Shown here: piece by piece, positions 1 through 7,357 of the stretch | Position numbering within the stretch: position 1 is the stretch's first letter | Layout: each line of letters begins with the position of its first letter | Origin: Paraglaciecola arctica | GTDB lineage: Bacteria > Pseudomonadota > Gammaproteobacteria > Enterobacterales > Alteromonadaceae | DNA length: 13,354 bases | Assembly (NCBI GenBank): GCA_003232445.1 | Contig: QIJM01000177.1 | Coordinates: 1-13,354 of the forward strand | Direction: 5' to 3' | Position numbers and translations under genes: made by a program | The notes under the pieces: generated by a model | Database searches by the model: none | Told to the model about the DNA's origin: nothing | What the model saw: the letters and a program-made list of their open reading frames with translations, nothing else

Positions 1-1
1 T

Positions 2-391
2 GGTACACCTGTTGTTCCAAATGATTTAAAACAAAATCATCTTAGGCTGCATTACAGCGATGCTCGGCCGGAATGGTATTTTAAAATTGCTGAAAATAAA
101 ACCGTGAGCCTAAAACTGCCGACTAAAATAACCGCTAATAATGGTGACTTTTTAGCCCAGCTTGCCATCGATGGTAAGGGTCTTTTATATACTCCTGATT
201 TTATCTGTTATAAGGCCATAAAATTAGGGCAGCTAAAGCCGATATTAACAAAATATTTAACCAAAAATGACATAACTGGTTATGCCATCTATCCACAAAC
301 TAAGCATTTGTCTCAGCGGGTAAGAAGTTTGGTGGATTTTCTGGCGCAATATTTTGGCGAAACGCCCTACTGGAGTATTTCCCCCTCGTAA
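2..391 (+). CDS. LysR-family transcriptional regulator, C-terminal part (5' end outside window)
   Basis: The open frame enters from the left edge and ends at TAA 389-391, giving 129 visible residues. These match the last part of a LysR substrate-binding (effector) domain. The segment NNGDFLAQLAIDGKGLLYTP corresponds to the usual 'N-G-D-x-L...A-x-x-G-x-G-I-x-x-x-P' strand-helix unit. It is followed by a 'G-x-L-x-P-I-L' strand, an 'YAIYP' strand, and a closing helix of the type 'HLSQRVRSLVDFLAQYF' common in the CrgA/YafC-like branch. The DNA-binding domain is outside the window, so target and ligand are unknown. GTG at 104 would begin inside the domain and is not a credible start. No terminator is visible after the stop; the next recognisable item is the IS66 remnant from 420. 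Confidence 0.85.
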   Translation, partial: GTPVVPNDLKQNHLRLHYSDARPEWYFKIAENKTVSLKLPTKITANNGDFLAQLAIDGKGLLYTPDFICYKAIKLGQLKPILTKYLTKNDITGYAIYPQTKHLSQRVRSLVDFLAQYFGETPYWSISPS

Positions 392-419
392 GCTTTATAG
401 CCTACTGTTCTTATTAAAT

Positions 420-575
420 GTAAATGTCCGGTGAACCCACCTAACGTGTAGCAAATTTCCATGGTAGCAGGTGGTCAATGCTCTTCCCTGATTGCAGGGT
501 GGGTATTTCACTTAGTAGATAGTTGAGGTAATCGAATGGCACTAAGCCATTGGCCTTGGCGGTTTCGATGATGCT
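420..575 (-). pseudogene. Remnant of an IS66-family transposase gene (C-terminus) with the IS end
   Basis: Read on the minus strand, codons from about 575 down to the TAG at 441-443 encode a segment with IIETAKANG near its start and LLPW near its end. This is the typical C-terminal (IS66_C) region of the IS66 TnpC transposase. Upstream of IIETAKANG the match stops at once and no frame gives the DDE domain, so about 45 residues of a normally 500-residue protein remain. Just past the stop, 420-436 reads GTAAATGTCCGGTGAAC, resembling IS66-family terminal inverted repeats, which usually begin GTAA. This marks one end of the former element. The opposite end, tnpA and tnpB are missing. The family call is by motif memory and is fairly firm for the protein, less so for the exact IS end. 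Confidence 0.7.
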
Positions 576-592
576 GTGATGATGCTGTGATG
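567..592. repeat. 11-bp tandem repeat at the broken edge of the IS66 remnant
   Basis: The unit GATGATGCTGT occurs at 567-577 and again at 578-588, with a partial third copy (GATG) to 592. Because 11 is not a multiple of three, the extra copy shifts the reading frame of the transposase fragment. It lies where recognisable IS66 similarity ends. Replication slippage in an unconstrained pseudogene is the simplest explanation. Confidence 0.7.
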
Positions 593-686
593 CTTGGAAT
601 AGCTTTGTTAAGGATTTGGATAGGGTCAAAAATATGTGTATGAGGGAATGGATCGATTTGAGAGCTTAAATAATCTGATTGGTATA

Positions 687-815
687 ACGTCATATGACGT
701 CCTCCAGACCTCACTGTTAGCCAGTGGCATCCTTGTCATTCGGATTATCTTCCCCTTAGCAGGGCTCCACTTTCTTTCAAGTGGACGGGTTTGCTAGCTT
801 CGCTGGGCAAACACA
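687..815 (-). other. Highly structured stretch; possible 5' fragment of a group II intron
   Basis: No reading frame here resembles a protein, but hairpins are dense. There is a perfect 14-bp palindrome ACGTCATATGACGT (687-700), a hairpin CACTG-ttagc-CAGTG (712-726), a 7-bp stem TCCACTT/AAGTGGA with a 6-base loop (766-785) and a 6-bp stem GTTTGC/GCAAAC with a 12-base loop (789-812). On the minus strand the block begins GTG directly after the T-run of the operon terminator. Group II introns begin GUGYG, and class C introns favour sites just after terminator hairpins. The text recalls domain I of bacterial group II introns to me. No domain V, reverse transcriptase or 3' end is present, so this would be a truncated relic. 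The family call is tentative. Confidence 0.3.
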
Positions 816-844
816 AAAAAGCCAGACATCAGTCTGGCTTTTTT
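815..844 (-). terminator. Bidirectional intrinsic terminator of the alpha operon
   Basis: A 7-bp GC-rich stem GCCAGAC (821-827) / GTCTGGC (832-838) with an ATCA loop is flanked by six A (815-820) and six T (839-844), so it works as an intrinsic terminator in both directions. It lies 15 bases beyond the rplQ stop and should end the ribosomal transcript. Confidence 0.93.
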
Positions 845-859
845 ATTTAGTACGGTTGT

Positions 860-1261
860 TTATTCCGCTTCAGTTTCTTCAATCTCTTCGACTGCTTCAA
901 CTTCAGGGCGATCAACCAATTCAACATAGGCCATAGGTGCTTTATCACCAGTACGGAATCCACATTTCAAAATGCGAATATAGCCACCAGGACGCTCTTC
1001 ATAGCGAGGACCTAGTTCGTTGAACAATTTACCAACAACTTCTTTATCACCAGTACGTGCCATTGCCAAACGGCGATTAGCTACACTGTCTTGCTTAGCA
1101 AGTGTGATAAGAGGCTCAATTACGCGACGCAGTTCTTTCGCCTTTGGTAGAGTTGTTTTAATCAACTCATGTTTTACCAAAGAACCAGCCATGTTTTTAA
1201 ACATCGCTTGACGATGACTGCTGTTACGATTTAACTGACGACCACTTTTACGATGGCGCAT
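860..1261 (-). CDS. rplQ: 50S ribosomal protein L17
   Basis: This is the last gene of the alpha operon. L17 is a large-subunit protein near the peptide exit tunnel. The 133-residue product begins with the family signature MRHRKSGRQLNRNSSHR and carries the expected central helical domain and 'PGGYIRILK' strand (about 91-99). It is slightly longer than E. coli L17 (127) because of an acidic tail at residues 120-133 with eight Glu; such tails vary between species. The gap to rpoA is 39 bases, the longest within the alpha operon, and the terminator follows directly. The ATG is fixed by the conserved N-terminus. Confidence 0.98.
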   Translation of the reverse strand: MRHRKSGRQLNRNSSHRQAMFKNMAGSLVKHELIKTTLPKAKELRRVIEPLITLAKQDSVANRRLAMARTGDKEVVGKLFNELGPRYEERPGGYIRILKCGFRTGDKAPMAYVELVDRPEVEAVEEIEETEAE

Positions 1262-1300
1262 AGTTTTATCCTTCTTTACAAATCAGCTTCGAAAACCTGA

Positions 1301-2290
1301 TTAATCTTTTTCAGCGATTGACTCTGGTGGCCAGTTTTCTAAGCGCATGCCTAGAGACAGTCCACGAGAAGCTAGCACATCTTTAATCTCAGTAAGAGAC
1401 TTCTTACCTAAGTTAGGAGTTTTTAACAACTCAACTTCGGTACGTTGTACTAGGTCACCAATATATTGTATGGCTTCAGCTTTCAAACAGTTAGCTGAAC
1501 GTACAGTTAGCTCTAAGTCATCAACAGGACGAAGTAGAATCGGATCAAATTCCGGTTTTTCTTCTTTTTCAACTGGCTCAGAAATATCACGAAGTTCAAC
1601 AAATGCGTCTAATTGCTCAGCTAAAATAGTAGCTGCACGACGAATTGCTTCTTCCGGATCAATTGTGCCATTTGTTTCCATATCGATGATCAACTTATCA
1701 AGGTCAGTTCTTTGCTCTACTCGAGCAGACTCAACATTGTAAGATATACGATCAACTGGGCTGTATGAAGCATCCACTAATAAACGACCAATAGGACGAT
1801 CATCTTCTTCTGAAGAGCGGCGAGTTGATGCAGGAACATAACCACGACCCATTTCTACTTTAATGCGCATGCTGAGCTCAGCTTCGCCAGTTAAAGTACA
1901 AACCAAATGGTCAGGGTTAACAATTTCCACATCGCCATCATGCTGGATATCACCAGCTAATACTGGACCCGCACCGGATTTCACTAAAGTTAGTGTTGCT
2001 TCAGTTTTGCCTTCAAGACGTACGGCTAAACCTTTAAGGTTAAGCAATATCTCAATAACGTCTTCTTGTACGCCTTCTTTGGTGCTGTATTCATGCAATA
2101 CACCATCGATTTCAACTTCGGTTACAGCACATCCTGGCATTGAAGACAATAAGATGCGACGTAACGCGTTACCTAGCGTATGGCCAAACCCACGTTCTAA
2201 AGGTTCAAGTGTGACCTTTGCGCGAGTTGACGAGACGTTATCAATTTCAACTAATCTTGGTTTTAAGAACTCAGTTACAGAACCCGACAT
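1301..2290 (-). CDS. rpoA: DNA-directed RNA polymerase alpha subunit
   Basis: The 329-residue product matches the E. coli alpha subunit end to end. The N-terminal domain (about 1-235) holds the dimerisation and assembly segment HTLGNALRRILLSSMPG (37-53). A charged linker (EPVEKEEKPEFDP) leads to the C-terminal domain, where LTVRSANCLKAEAIQYIGDL (261-280) contains the arginine (R264, equivalent to E. coli R265) that contacts UP elements and activators. Alpha nucleates polymerase assembly and binds upstream promoter DNA. The gene sits between rpsD (22-base gap) and rplQ (39-base gap), as in other gammaproteobacteria. Nothing is unusual. Confidence 0.99.
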   Translation of the reverse strand: MSGSVTEFLKPRLVEIDNVSSTRAKVTLEPLERGFGHTLGNALRRILLSSMPGCAVTEVEIDGVLHEYSTKEGVQEDVIEILLNLKGLAVRLEGKTEATLTLVKSGAGPVLAGDIQHDGDVEIVNPDHLVCTLTGEAELSMRIKVEMGRGYVPASTRRSSEEDDRPIGRLLVDASYSPVDRISYNVESARVEQRTDLDKLIIDMETNGTIDPEEAIRRAATILAEQLDAFVELRDISEPVEKEEKPEFDPILLRPVDDLELTVRSANCLKAEAIQYIGDLVQRTEVELLKTPNLGKKSLTEIKDVLASRGLSLGMRLENWPPESIAEKD

Positions 2291-2312
2291 TGTTTTCTCT
2301 CTTCTTTAAGCT

Positions 2313-2933
2313 TTACTTAGAGTAAAGTTCGACGATCAACTGTTCGTTAATATCTGCAGACAAGTCAGTTCTTTCAGGAACACGTTTAAATGTGCCTTCC
2401 ATTTTCTTGTTATCTACTTCAATCCAAACTGGTTTTTCACGCTGATCCGCTAGTTCCAATGCAGCAACGATACGCGCTTGCTTTTTCGCTTTCTCGCGAA
2501 CGGACACAACATCATCAGCAGTAACGTTAAAAGAAGGAACGTTAACAACTTTACCGTTAACCAAAATAGCTTTATGGCTAACTAGTTGACGTGCTTCAGC
2601 ACGAGTACTAGCAAAACCTATACGGTATACAACATTGTCTAGACGTTGCTCCAAAAGCTGTAACAAGTTTTCACCTGTGTTGCCTTTTAAGCGTGCTGCT
2701 TCTTTATAATAGTTACGGAATTGCTTTTCCAATACACCGTACATACGACGTACTTTTTGCTTTTCACGTAACTGAACACCGTAATCAGACAAGCGGCCAC
2801 GACGGGCGCCATGTTGACCAGGTGCGGTATCAATTTTACATTTAGATTCGATTGCTCGAACGCCGCTTTTAAGGAATAAATCTGTTCCTTCGCGACGGCT
2901 AAGTTTGAGTTTTGGACCCAAATATCTTGCCAT
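2313..2933 (-). CDS. rpsD: 30S ribosomal protein S4
   Basis: The 206-residue product has the same length as E. coli S4. It begins MARYLGPKLKLSRREG and contains the APGQHGARRGRLSDYG segment (about 38-53) and the S4 RNA-binding domain around RLDNVVYRIGFASTRAEARQ (about 97-116). S4 is a primary 16S rRNA binder that nucleates 30S assembly. In gammaproteobacteria it also represses translation of its own operon by binding the leader before rpsM; a matching leader is present here at 3700-3785. The gaps are 24 bases to rpsK and 22 to rpoA. Confidence 0.99.
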   Translation of the reverse strand: MARYLGPKLKLSRREGTDLFLKSGVRAIESKCKIDTAPGQHGARRGRLSDYGVQLREKQKVRRMYGVLEKQFRNYYKEAARLKGNTGENLLQLLEQRLDNVVYRIGFASTRAEARQLVSHKAILVNGKVVNVPSFNVTADDVVSVREKAKKQARIVAALELADQREKPVWIEVDNKKMEGTFKRVPERTDLSADINEQLIVELYSK

Positions 2934-2957
2934 GATCTTTCTCCAACTGTCCGTCGA

Positions 2958-3347
2958 TTAAACGCGACGTTTTTTCGGTGGACGACAACCGTTGTGAGGA
3001 ATAGGTGTCACATCGGTAATATTAGTGATTTTATAACCAGCAGCGTTCAAAGCTCGGATCGCAGATTCACGACCTGGACCTGGGCCCTTAACGAACACTT
3101 CTATGTTTTTCAAACCGTAATCCTGAGCGGCTGTACCAGCACGTTCAGCAGCTACCTGAGCAGCAAATGGGGTTGATTTACGTGAACCACGGAAACCAGA
3201 ACCACCTGATGTTGCCCATGACAGAGCGTTGCCCTGACGGTCAGTAATAGTCACTATTGTGTTGTTGAAAGAGGCATGAATATGAGCCATACCATCAGCA
3301 ACTTGACGTTTTACGCGCTTACGCGTTTTGGTTGGTGTTTTAGACAT
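2958..3347 (-). CDS. rpsK: 30S ribosomal protein S11
   Basis: This is a 129-residue small-subunit platform protein. The diagnostic parts are the early 'GMAHIHASFNNTIVTITD' strand region (about 19-36), the glycine-rich 'GPGPGRESAIRAL' segment (about 88-100) and the basic end 'NGCRPPKKRRV'. The length equals that of E. coli S11. It lies 12 bases after rpsM and 24 before rpsD in canonical alpha-operon order. Confidence 0.99.
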   Translation of the reverse strand: MSKTPTKTRKRVKRQVADGMAHIHASFNNTIVTITDRQGNALSWATSGGSGFRGSRKSTPFAAQVAAERAGTAAQDYGLKNIEVFVKGPGPGRESAIRALNAAGYKITNITDVTPIPHNGCRPPKKRRV

Positions 3348-3359
3348 AATATCCCCCGC

Positions 3360-3716
3360 TTATCGTTTTATTGCTTTGCGAGGACCTTTACGGGTACGCG
3401 CATTAGTTTTAGTGCGCTGACCACGTAGAGGAAGACTACGACGATGGCGAATACCACGATAGCAACCTAAGTCCATCAAACGTTTAATACTCATTGATAC
3501 TTCACGGCGAAGATCACCTTCAACTGTGAATTTTGCAACTTCATCACGAAGCTTATCAATTTGTTCTTCATCAAGATCCTTGATCTTGGTTGCCTCTGCA
3601 ACACCAGCCGCTACACAAATGCTTTTTGCACGTGTGGAGCCAACACCATAAATTGCAGATAATGCAATTACAGTATGTTTGTGCTCAGGGATGTTAATGC
3701 CAGCGATACGGGCCAT
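3360..3716 (-). CDS. rpsM: 30S ribosomal protein S13
   Basis: This is the first gene of the alpha operon. The 118-residue product begins MARIAGINIPEHKHTVIAL, has the helix-two-turn-helix 'AIYGVGSTRAKSIC' (about 21-34) and ends in the long basic tail 'TNARTRKGPRKAIKR' that reaches towards tRNA in the ribosome head. The start is ATG with AAGGAG upstream (minus strand), whereas E. coli uses GTG. The 125 bases before it carry the S4-type translational control leader, so this start probably sets expression of the downstream cistrons. Confidence 0.99.
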   Translation of the reverse strand: MARIAGINIPEHKHTVIALSAIYGVGSTRAKSICVAAGVAEATKIKDLDEEQIDKLRDEVAKFTVEGDLRREVSMSIKRLMDLGCYRGIRHRRSLPLRGQRTKTNARTRKGPRKAIKR

Positions 3717-3785
3717 TAACAGTACTCCTTATAAATATATAGTCATCAGCCTAAAAAGCCCGATAGGATACTTACCCAACGACTA
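3700..3785 (-). promoter_or_regulatory. Alpha operon leader (S4-responsive ribosome binding site)
   Basis: On the minus strand the bases before rpsM read GTATCCT, then CGGGCTTTTTAG, an AU-rich stretch, AAGGAG and ATGGCCCG. The E. coli alpha operon leader has the same order: GTATCCT, CGGGCTTTTCAG, AU-rich, AGGAG and GTGGCCCG. There S4 stabilises a pseudoknot that traps the ribosome at the S13 start (Rfam Alpha_RBS). CGGGC (complement of 3758-3762) can pair with GGCCCG at the start codon. The match of conserved blocks is visible; the fold and S4 binding are inferred from E. coli. Boundaries are approximate. Confidence 0.75.
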
Positions 3786-3841
3786 AATTGCAATTAAGGA
3801 TTGAAGCGCTAGTGTATCTAGACGACCCCCAATCCAGTCGA

Positions 3842-3958
3842 TTAACCTTGCCTTTGCTTATGCTTAAGGTCAGAACTGCAAATCACACGCACAACACCGT
3901 TGCGCTTAACGACTTTACAGTTACGGCAAATCCGCTTGACGGATGCACGAACTTTCAT
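3842..3958 (-). CDS. rpmJ: 50S ribosomal protein L36
   Basis: This is a short 38-residue gene. Translation gives MKVRASVKRICRNCKVVKRN, then a second half ending HKQRQG and TAA at 3842-3844. C11, C14, C27 and H33 form the zinc-ribbon ligand set, so this is the zinc-dependent (C+) type of L36. It is the last gene of the spc operon, 24 bases after secY, and GGAG precedes the ATG. The zinc-free S14 in the same operon (rpsN) shows that the two proteins are not of matching zinc type here, as is also so in E. coli. Confidence 0.97.
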   Translation of the reverse strand: MKVRASVKRICRNCKVVKRNGVVRVICSSDLKHKQRQG

Positions 3959-3982
3959 TTCATCACTCCATAAATCGCTAAC

Positions 3983-5302
3983 TTAACGGCCATAGCCTTT
4001 AAGATTAGCTTTTTTAAGAACAGACTCATATTGATTAGACATCAAATGGGTCTGCACCTGCGCCATGAAATCCATGGTCACCACTACCATAATAAGTAAT
4101 GATGTACCGCCAAAGTAGAACGGAACGTTCCAGGCGATCAACATGAACTCAGGCACTAAACATATAAAGGTTATGTAAAGTGCACCTGCCAAAGTAAGGC
4201 GAGTCATAACTTTATCAACATATTTAGATGTTTGTTCACCAGGACGAATACCAGGAACAAAAGCTCCAGATTTCTTCAAGTTATCTGCTGTCTCGCGAGG
4301 GTTAAACACCAACGCGGTATAGAAGAAACAGAAGAAAATAATCGTCGCAGCATACAACATCACATACAAAGGTTGTCCAGGGGACAACTGAAGCGCCACA
4401 TCTTGCAACCAAGATAATGACTCATTCTGACCAAACCAATTTGCAATGGTACCAGGGAACAAAATAATACTTGATGCAAAGATAGGAGGAATAACACCCG
4501 CCATATTCACTTTTAAAGGTAAATGCGTGCTTTGTGCAGCAAATACCTTACGACCTTGTTGACGCTTTGCATAGTTAACAACGATACGTCGTTGACCACG
4601 CTCTACGAATACAACAAAGTAAGTGACGGCAATAATGATTACGCCCACTAACATCAAGAACAATAATTGTATTTCACCCTGTCTTGCTTGCTCGGCAACA
4701 TTACCTAATGCTGATGGCAAACCAGATACAATACCGGCAAAAATCAGAATAGAGATACCGTTACCAATGCCTCTCTCTGTAATTTGTTCACCTAGCCACA
4801 TTAGAAACATAGTTCCCGTGACTAAGCTTATCCATGCTGTAAAGTAAAAACCGAAGCCGGGGTTAATTACCAAACCTTGTATCAGGTTTGGTAAGTTTGT
4901 CGCAATCCCAACTGCTTGGAATGATGCCAATACTAAGGTGAAATACCTAGTATATTGACTAATTTTACGACGTCCTGCTTCACCTTCCTTTTTAAGTTCC
5001 ATCATCGGTGGATGCATATGTGACATCAACTGAATAATAATGGAAGCTGTAATATAAGGCATAATGCCTAGGGCTAGAACTGACGCGCGTTCAAGTGCAC
5101 CACCGGAGAACATGTTAAACATCTCCACGATTGTACCTTTCTGTTGCTCAAATAACTGAGCTAACACCGCAGCGTCAATACCAGGAATAGGTACATAAGA
5201 ACCGAACCTAAATACTATGATCGCACCAAGTACGAACAACAACCTTGATTTAAGCTCGCTCAAGCCGCCTTTAGCGCTTGAATCCTGTCCTGGTTTAGCC
5301 AT
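3983..5302 (-). CDS. secY: Protein translocase subunit SecY
   Basis: The 439-residue product is the channel subunit of the SecYEG translocon in the inner membrane (E. coli SecY 443). It has about ten hydrophobic segments, starting with LLFVLGAIIVFRFGSYVPIP (21-40), which contains the conserved 'P-I-P-G' end of TM1. The plug region follows (about 57-75). Cytoplasmic loop C4 is near 240-262, and loop C5 carries SGAFVPGIRPG (345-355) with the conserved arginine R353 needed for SecA-driven translocation. The gene is tightly linked to rplO (5-base gap) and followed by rpmJ. All expected segments are present. Confidence 0.99.
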   Translation of the reverse strand: MAKPGQDSSAKGGLSELKSRLLFVLGAIIVFRFGSYVPIPGIDAAVLAQLFEQQKGTIVEMFNMFSGGALERASVLALGIMPYITASIIIQLMSHMHPPMMELKKEGEAGRRKISQYTRYFTLVLASFQAVGIATNLPNLIQGLVINPGFGFYFTAWISLVTGTMFLMWLGEQITERGIGNGISILIFAGIVSGLPSALGNVAEQARQGEIQLLFLMLVGVIIIAVTYFVVFVERGQRRIVVNYAKRQQGRKVFAAQSTHLPLKVNMAGVIPPIFASSIILFPGTIANWFGQNESLSWLQDVALQLSPGQPLYVMLYAATIIFFCFFYTALVFNPRETADNLKKSGAFVPGIRPGEQTSKYVDKVMTRLTLAGALYITFICLVPEFMLIAWNVPFYFGGTSLLIMVVVTMDFMAQVQTHLMSNQYESVLKKANLKGYGR

Positions 5303-5307
5303 CTAGC

Positions 5308-5742
5308 CTATTCCTCTACTTTACCGCCAGCCGCCTTGATTGACTCAAGAGCGCCTTTTGATACCTTTAAACCATTAATCGTAACGGCACGTGAAATGTC
5401 ACCACTTTTCATCACTTTAACGAACAACATTTCTTTCTTAATAAGACCTGCTGCTTTTAAAGATTCAAGTGATACCACATCACCTTCTACCTTGGCGATT
5501 TCGCTTAACGTTACTTGGTCAGAAACCAAAGATTTACGTGAAGTAAAACCGAACTTAGGTAGACGACGTTGGATTGGCATTTGTCCGCCTTCAAAACCAG
5601 GTTTTACAGAACCGCCTGAGCGAGACTTTTGACCTTTGTGACCACGGCCACCAGTTTTTCCAAGACCAGAGCCCATACCACGACCCACACGTTTACCAAC
5701 TTTTTTCGCTCCAGGTGCGGGAGCAAGAGTATTCAAATGCAT
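5308..5742 (-). CDS. rplO: 50S ribosomal protein L15
   Basis: The 144-residue product equals E. coli L15 in length. The extended glycine-rich, basic N-terminus 'GRGMGSGLGKTGGRGHKGQ' (about 20-38) threads into 23S rRNA, and the C-terminal globular part carries the family's '(V)-x-x-L-K-A-A-G-L-I' element. It binds late in 50S assembly. Only 3 bases separate it from rpmD and 5 from secY, so translational coupling is likely. Confidence 0.99.
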   Translation of the reverse strand: MHLNTLAPAPGAKKVGKRVGRGMGSGLGKTGGRGHKGQKSRSGGSVKPGFEGGQMPIQRRLPKFGFTSRKSLVSDQVTLSEIAKVEGDVVSLESLKAAGLIKKEMLFVKVMKSGDISRAVTINGLKVSKGALESIKAAGGKVEE

Positions 5743-5745
5743 CTT

Positions 5746-5928
5746 TTACTCCTCCACTACTTCGACCATGTAAAATACACGGTTGATCATGCCACGGACA
5801 GAAGGGGTATCTTCTAGTTCACGAATATGACCTATACGACGAAGACCTAAACCAGTAAGCGTAGCTTTATGTTTAGGTAAACGACCAATAGAACTTTTCG
5901 TTTGCTTTACTTTAATCATTTTAGTCAT
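5746..5928 (-). CDS. rpmD: 50S ribosomal protein L30
   Basis: The 60-residue product is MTKMIKVKQTKSSIGRLPKH and onward, including 'GLGLRRIGH' and 'RGMINRVFYMV'. It aligns with E. coli L30 (59 residues), whose start is MAKTIKITQTRS. I chose ATG at 5928 because an in-frame TTG two codons earlier (5934) directly abuts the rpsE stop and would add two residues absent from the family. It lies 6 bases after rpsE and 3 before rplO. Confidence 0.97.
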   Translation of the reverse strand: MTKMIKVKQTKSSIGRLPKHKATLTGLGLRRIGHIRELEDTPSVRGMINRVFYMVEVVEE

Positions 5929-5934
5929 GACCAA

Positions 5935-6438
5935 TTACCCCAAAATCTGCGATACAGACAATCCACGCTTAGCGGCAACTGACTCAGGCGAATTCATTTC
6001 TGTCAACGCATTGATAGTTGCACGCACAACGTTAATTGGATTGGTAGATCCGTAACATTTTGAAAGTACGTTTTGTACACCCGAAACTTCAAGAACTGCA
6101 CGCATTGCACCACCGGCAATAATACCTGTACCTTCAGATGCTGGTTGCATGTAGACCTTAGAGCCTGAGTGACGACCTTTTATTGGGTGCTGTAGCGTGT
6201 TGCCATTAAGATCAACGTTCACAATATTGCGACGCGCTTTTTCCATAGCTTTTTGAATTGCAGCAGGCACTTCACGTGCTTTACCGTAACCAAAACCTAC
6301 ACGACCGTTACCGTCACCTACTACTGTCAAAGCAGTAAAGCTAAAGACACGACCACCTTTAACTACTTTAGATACACGGTTAACTGCGATTAGCTTTTCT
6401 AGCATATCACCCGCGTTTTGAACTTCTACTTTAGCCAT
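5935..6438 (-). CDS. rpsE: 30S ribosomal protein S5
   Basis: The 167-residue product equals E. coli S5 in length. It has the N-terminal double-stranded RNA-binding-like domain with 'GGRVFSFTALTVVGDGNGRVGFG' (about 28-50) and the C-terminal domain with 'GTGIIAGGAMRAVLE' (about 103-117). S5 sits at the mRNA entry side of the 30S subunit and affects decoding accuracy. It is preceded by rplR (9-base gap) and followed by rpmD. Confidence 0.99.
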   Translation of the reverse strand: MAKVEVQNAGDMLEKLIAVNRVSKVVKGGRVFSFTALTVVGDGNGRVGFGYGKAREVPAAIQKAMEKARRNIVNVDLNGNTLQHPIKGRHSGSKVYMQPASEGTGIIAGGAMRAVLEVSGVQNVLSKCYGSTNPINVVRATINALTEMNSPESVAAKRGLSVSQILG

Positions 6439-6447
6439 AATTAACTC

Positions 6448-6801
6448 CTAGAACTGAAGGCCAGCTTCGCGAGCTGCATCAGCTAATGCTTTAACTCGAC
6501 CGTGATACTTGAATCCGCTACGGTCAAAAGCAACTTTTTTGATGCCTTTTTCGATAGCGCGTTCTGCGATCGCTTTGCCAATAGCCGCTGCTGCCGCTGA
6601 GTTACCAGTGCCTTTAAGGCTACCAGCTAGTTCAGTTTCAACTGTTGAAGCCGACGCCAATACTTCAGAACCGCTAGGTGCGATTAACTGAGCGTATATG
6701 TGACGCGGTGTGCGGTTAACAACCAAGCGATGCGCGGCCAATTCACTAATTTTTTTACGTGCACGAGTAGCGCGACGCAAACGAGCTGATTTTTTATCCA
6801 T
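6448..6801 (-). CDS. rplR: 50S ribosomal protein L18
   Basis: The 117-residue product equals E. coli L18 in length. It has a basic N-terminus (MDKKSARLRRATRARKKI), the 'RLVVNRTPRHIYAQLI' strand pair (about 25-40) and ends with 'FDRSGFKYHGRVKALADAAREAG', the usual 5S rRNA-binding region. L18 joins 5S rRNA and L5 in the central protuberance. Gaps are 12 bases to rplF and 9 to rpsE. Confidence 0.99.
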   Translation of the reverse strand: MDKKSARLRRATRARKKISELAAHRLVVNRTPRHIYAQLIAPSGSEVLASASTVETELAGSLKGTGNSAAAAAIGKAIAERAIEKGIKKVAFDRSGFKYHGRVKALADAAREAGLQF

Positions 6802-6813
6802 CGTACCGACTCC

Positions 6814-7347
6814 TTATTTCTTCTTAGCTTCTTTACGACGCACAACTTCATCTGCGTAACGAACGCCTTTACCTTTATAAGGCTCTGGTGGACGGTATGC
6901 GCGAATGTTAGCTGCAACCTGACCTATCAACTGTTTATCAACGCCTTTGACGATGATTTCAGTTTGACTAGGAGTTTCAATCGAAATACCCTCAGGTATT
7001 TCGTATGCTACAGGGTGTGAGAAACCCAGTGTCAAATTCAGTTTTTTACCTTGAGCTTGCGCACGGTAACCAACACCATTCAACAATAGTTTCTTCTCAA
7101 AACCATGTGATACACCAAAAATCATGTTGTTTAACAAAGAGCGAGCTGTACCGGATTGTGCCCAACCATTTGCTTTACCTTCACGAGGCTTAGCAACTAA
7201 TTGGTTTTCTTCCTGTACTACTTCAACTGCATCATTAAATACACGAACTAGCGTACCGTTTTTACCTTTAACTGTGACTTCTTGACCAGCGATAGAAATT
7301 TCTACACCAGACAGGATATCAACAGGAGCTTTTGCTATACGTGACAT
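6814..7347 (-). CDS. rplF: 50S ribosomal protein L6
   Basis: The 177-residue product equals E. coli L6 in length. It is built of two related domains: the N-terminal one begins MSRIAKAPVDI, and the C-terminal one ends in the family signature 'RPPEPYKGKGVRYADE' (about 152-167) and a lysine-rich tail. L6 lies near the sarcin-ricin loop and the factor-binding site. It follows rpsH by 10 bases and precedes rplR by 12. Confidence 0.99.
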   Translation of the reverse strand: MSRIAKAPVDILSGVEISIAGQEVTVKGKNGTLVRVFNDAVEVVQEENQLVAKPREGKANGWAQSGTARSLLNNMIFGVSHGFEKKLLLNGVGYRAQAQGKKLNLTLGFSHPVAYEIPEGISIETPSQTEIIVKGVDKQLIGQVAANIRAYRPPEPYKGKGVRYADEVVRRKEAKKK

Positions 7348-7357
7348 TTCATTCCCC

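Noticed and set aside
441..629. Open frame of 62 codons on the minus strand as an intact small gene
   Set aside because: Only the C-terminal 45 or so codons match a family (IS66 TnpC); the start lies in unrelated sequence, so it is a transposase remnant.
508..714. Open frame of 68 codons on the minus strand
   Set aside because: No family resemblance; it overlaps the IS66 remnant in another frame and contains the palindrome region, so it is probably chance.
1863..2309. 148-codon open frame on the + strand
   Set aside because: It lies antisense to rpoA, has no plausible domains and the composition of a reverse-frame shadow.
3788..3973. Open frame on the + strand over the rpmJ region
   Set aside because: It is antisense to rpmJ and the alpha leader; the minus strand clearly encodes L36.
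5929..5934. TTG start adding two residues to L30
   Set aside because: It abuts the rpsE stop and the added residues are absent from L30 proteins; ATG at 5928 fits the family.
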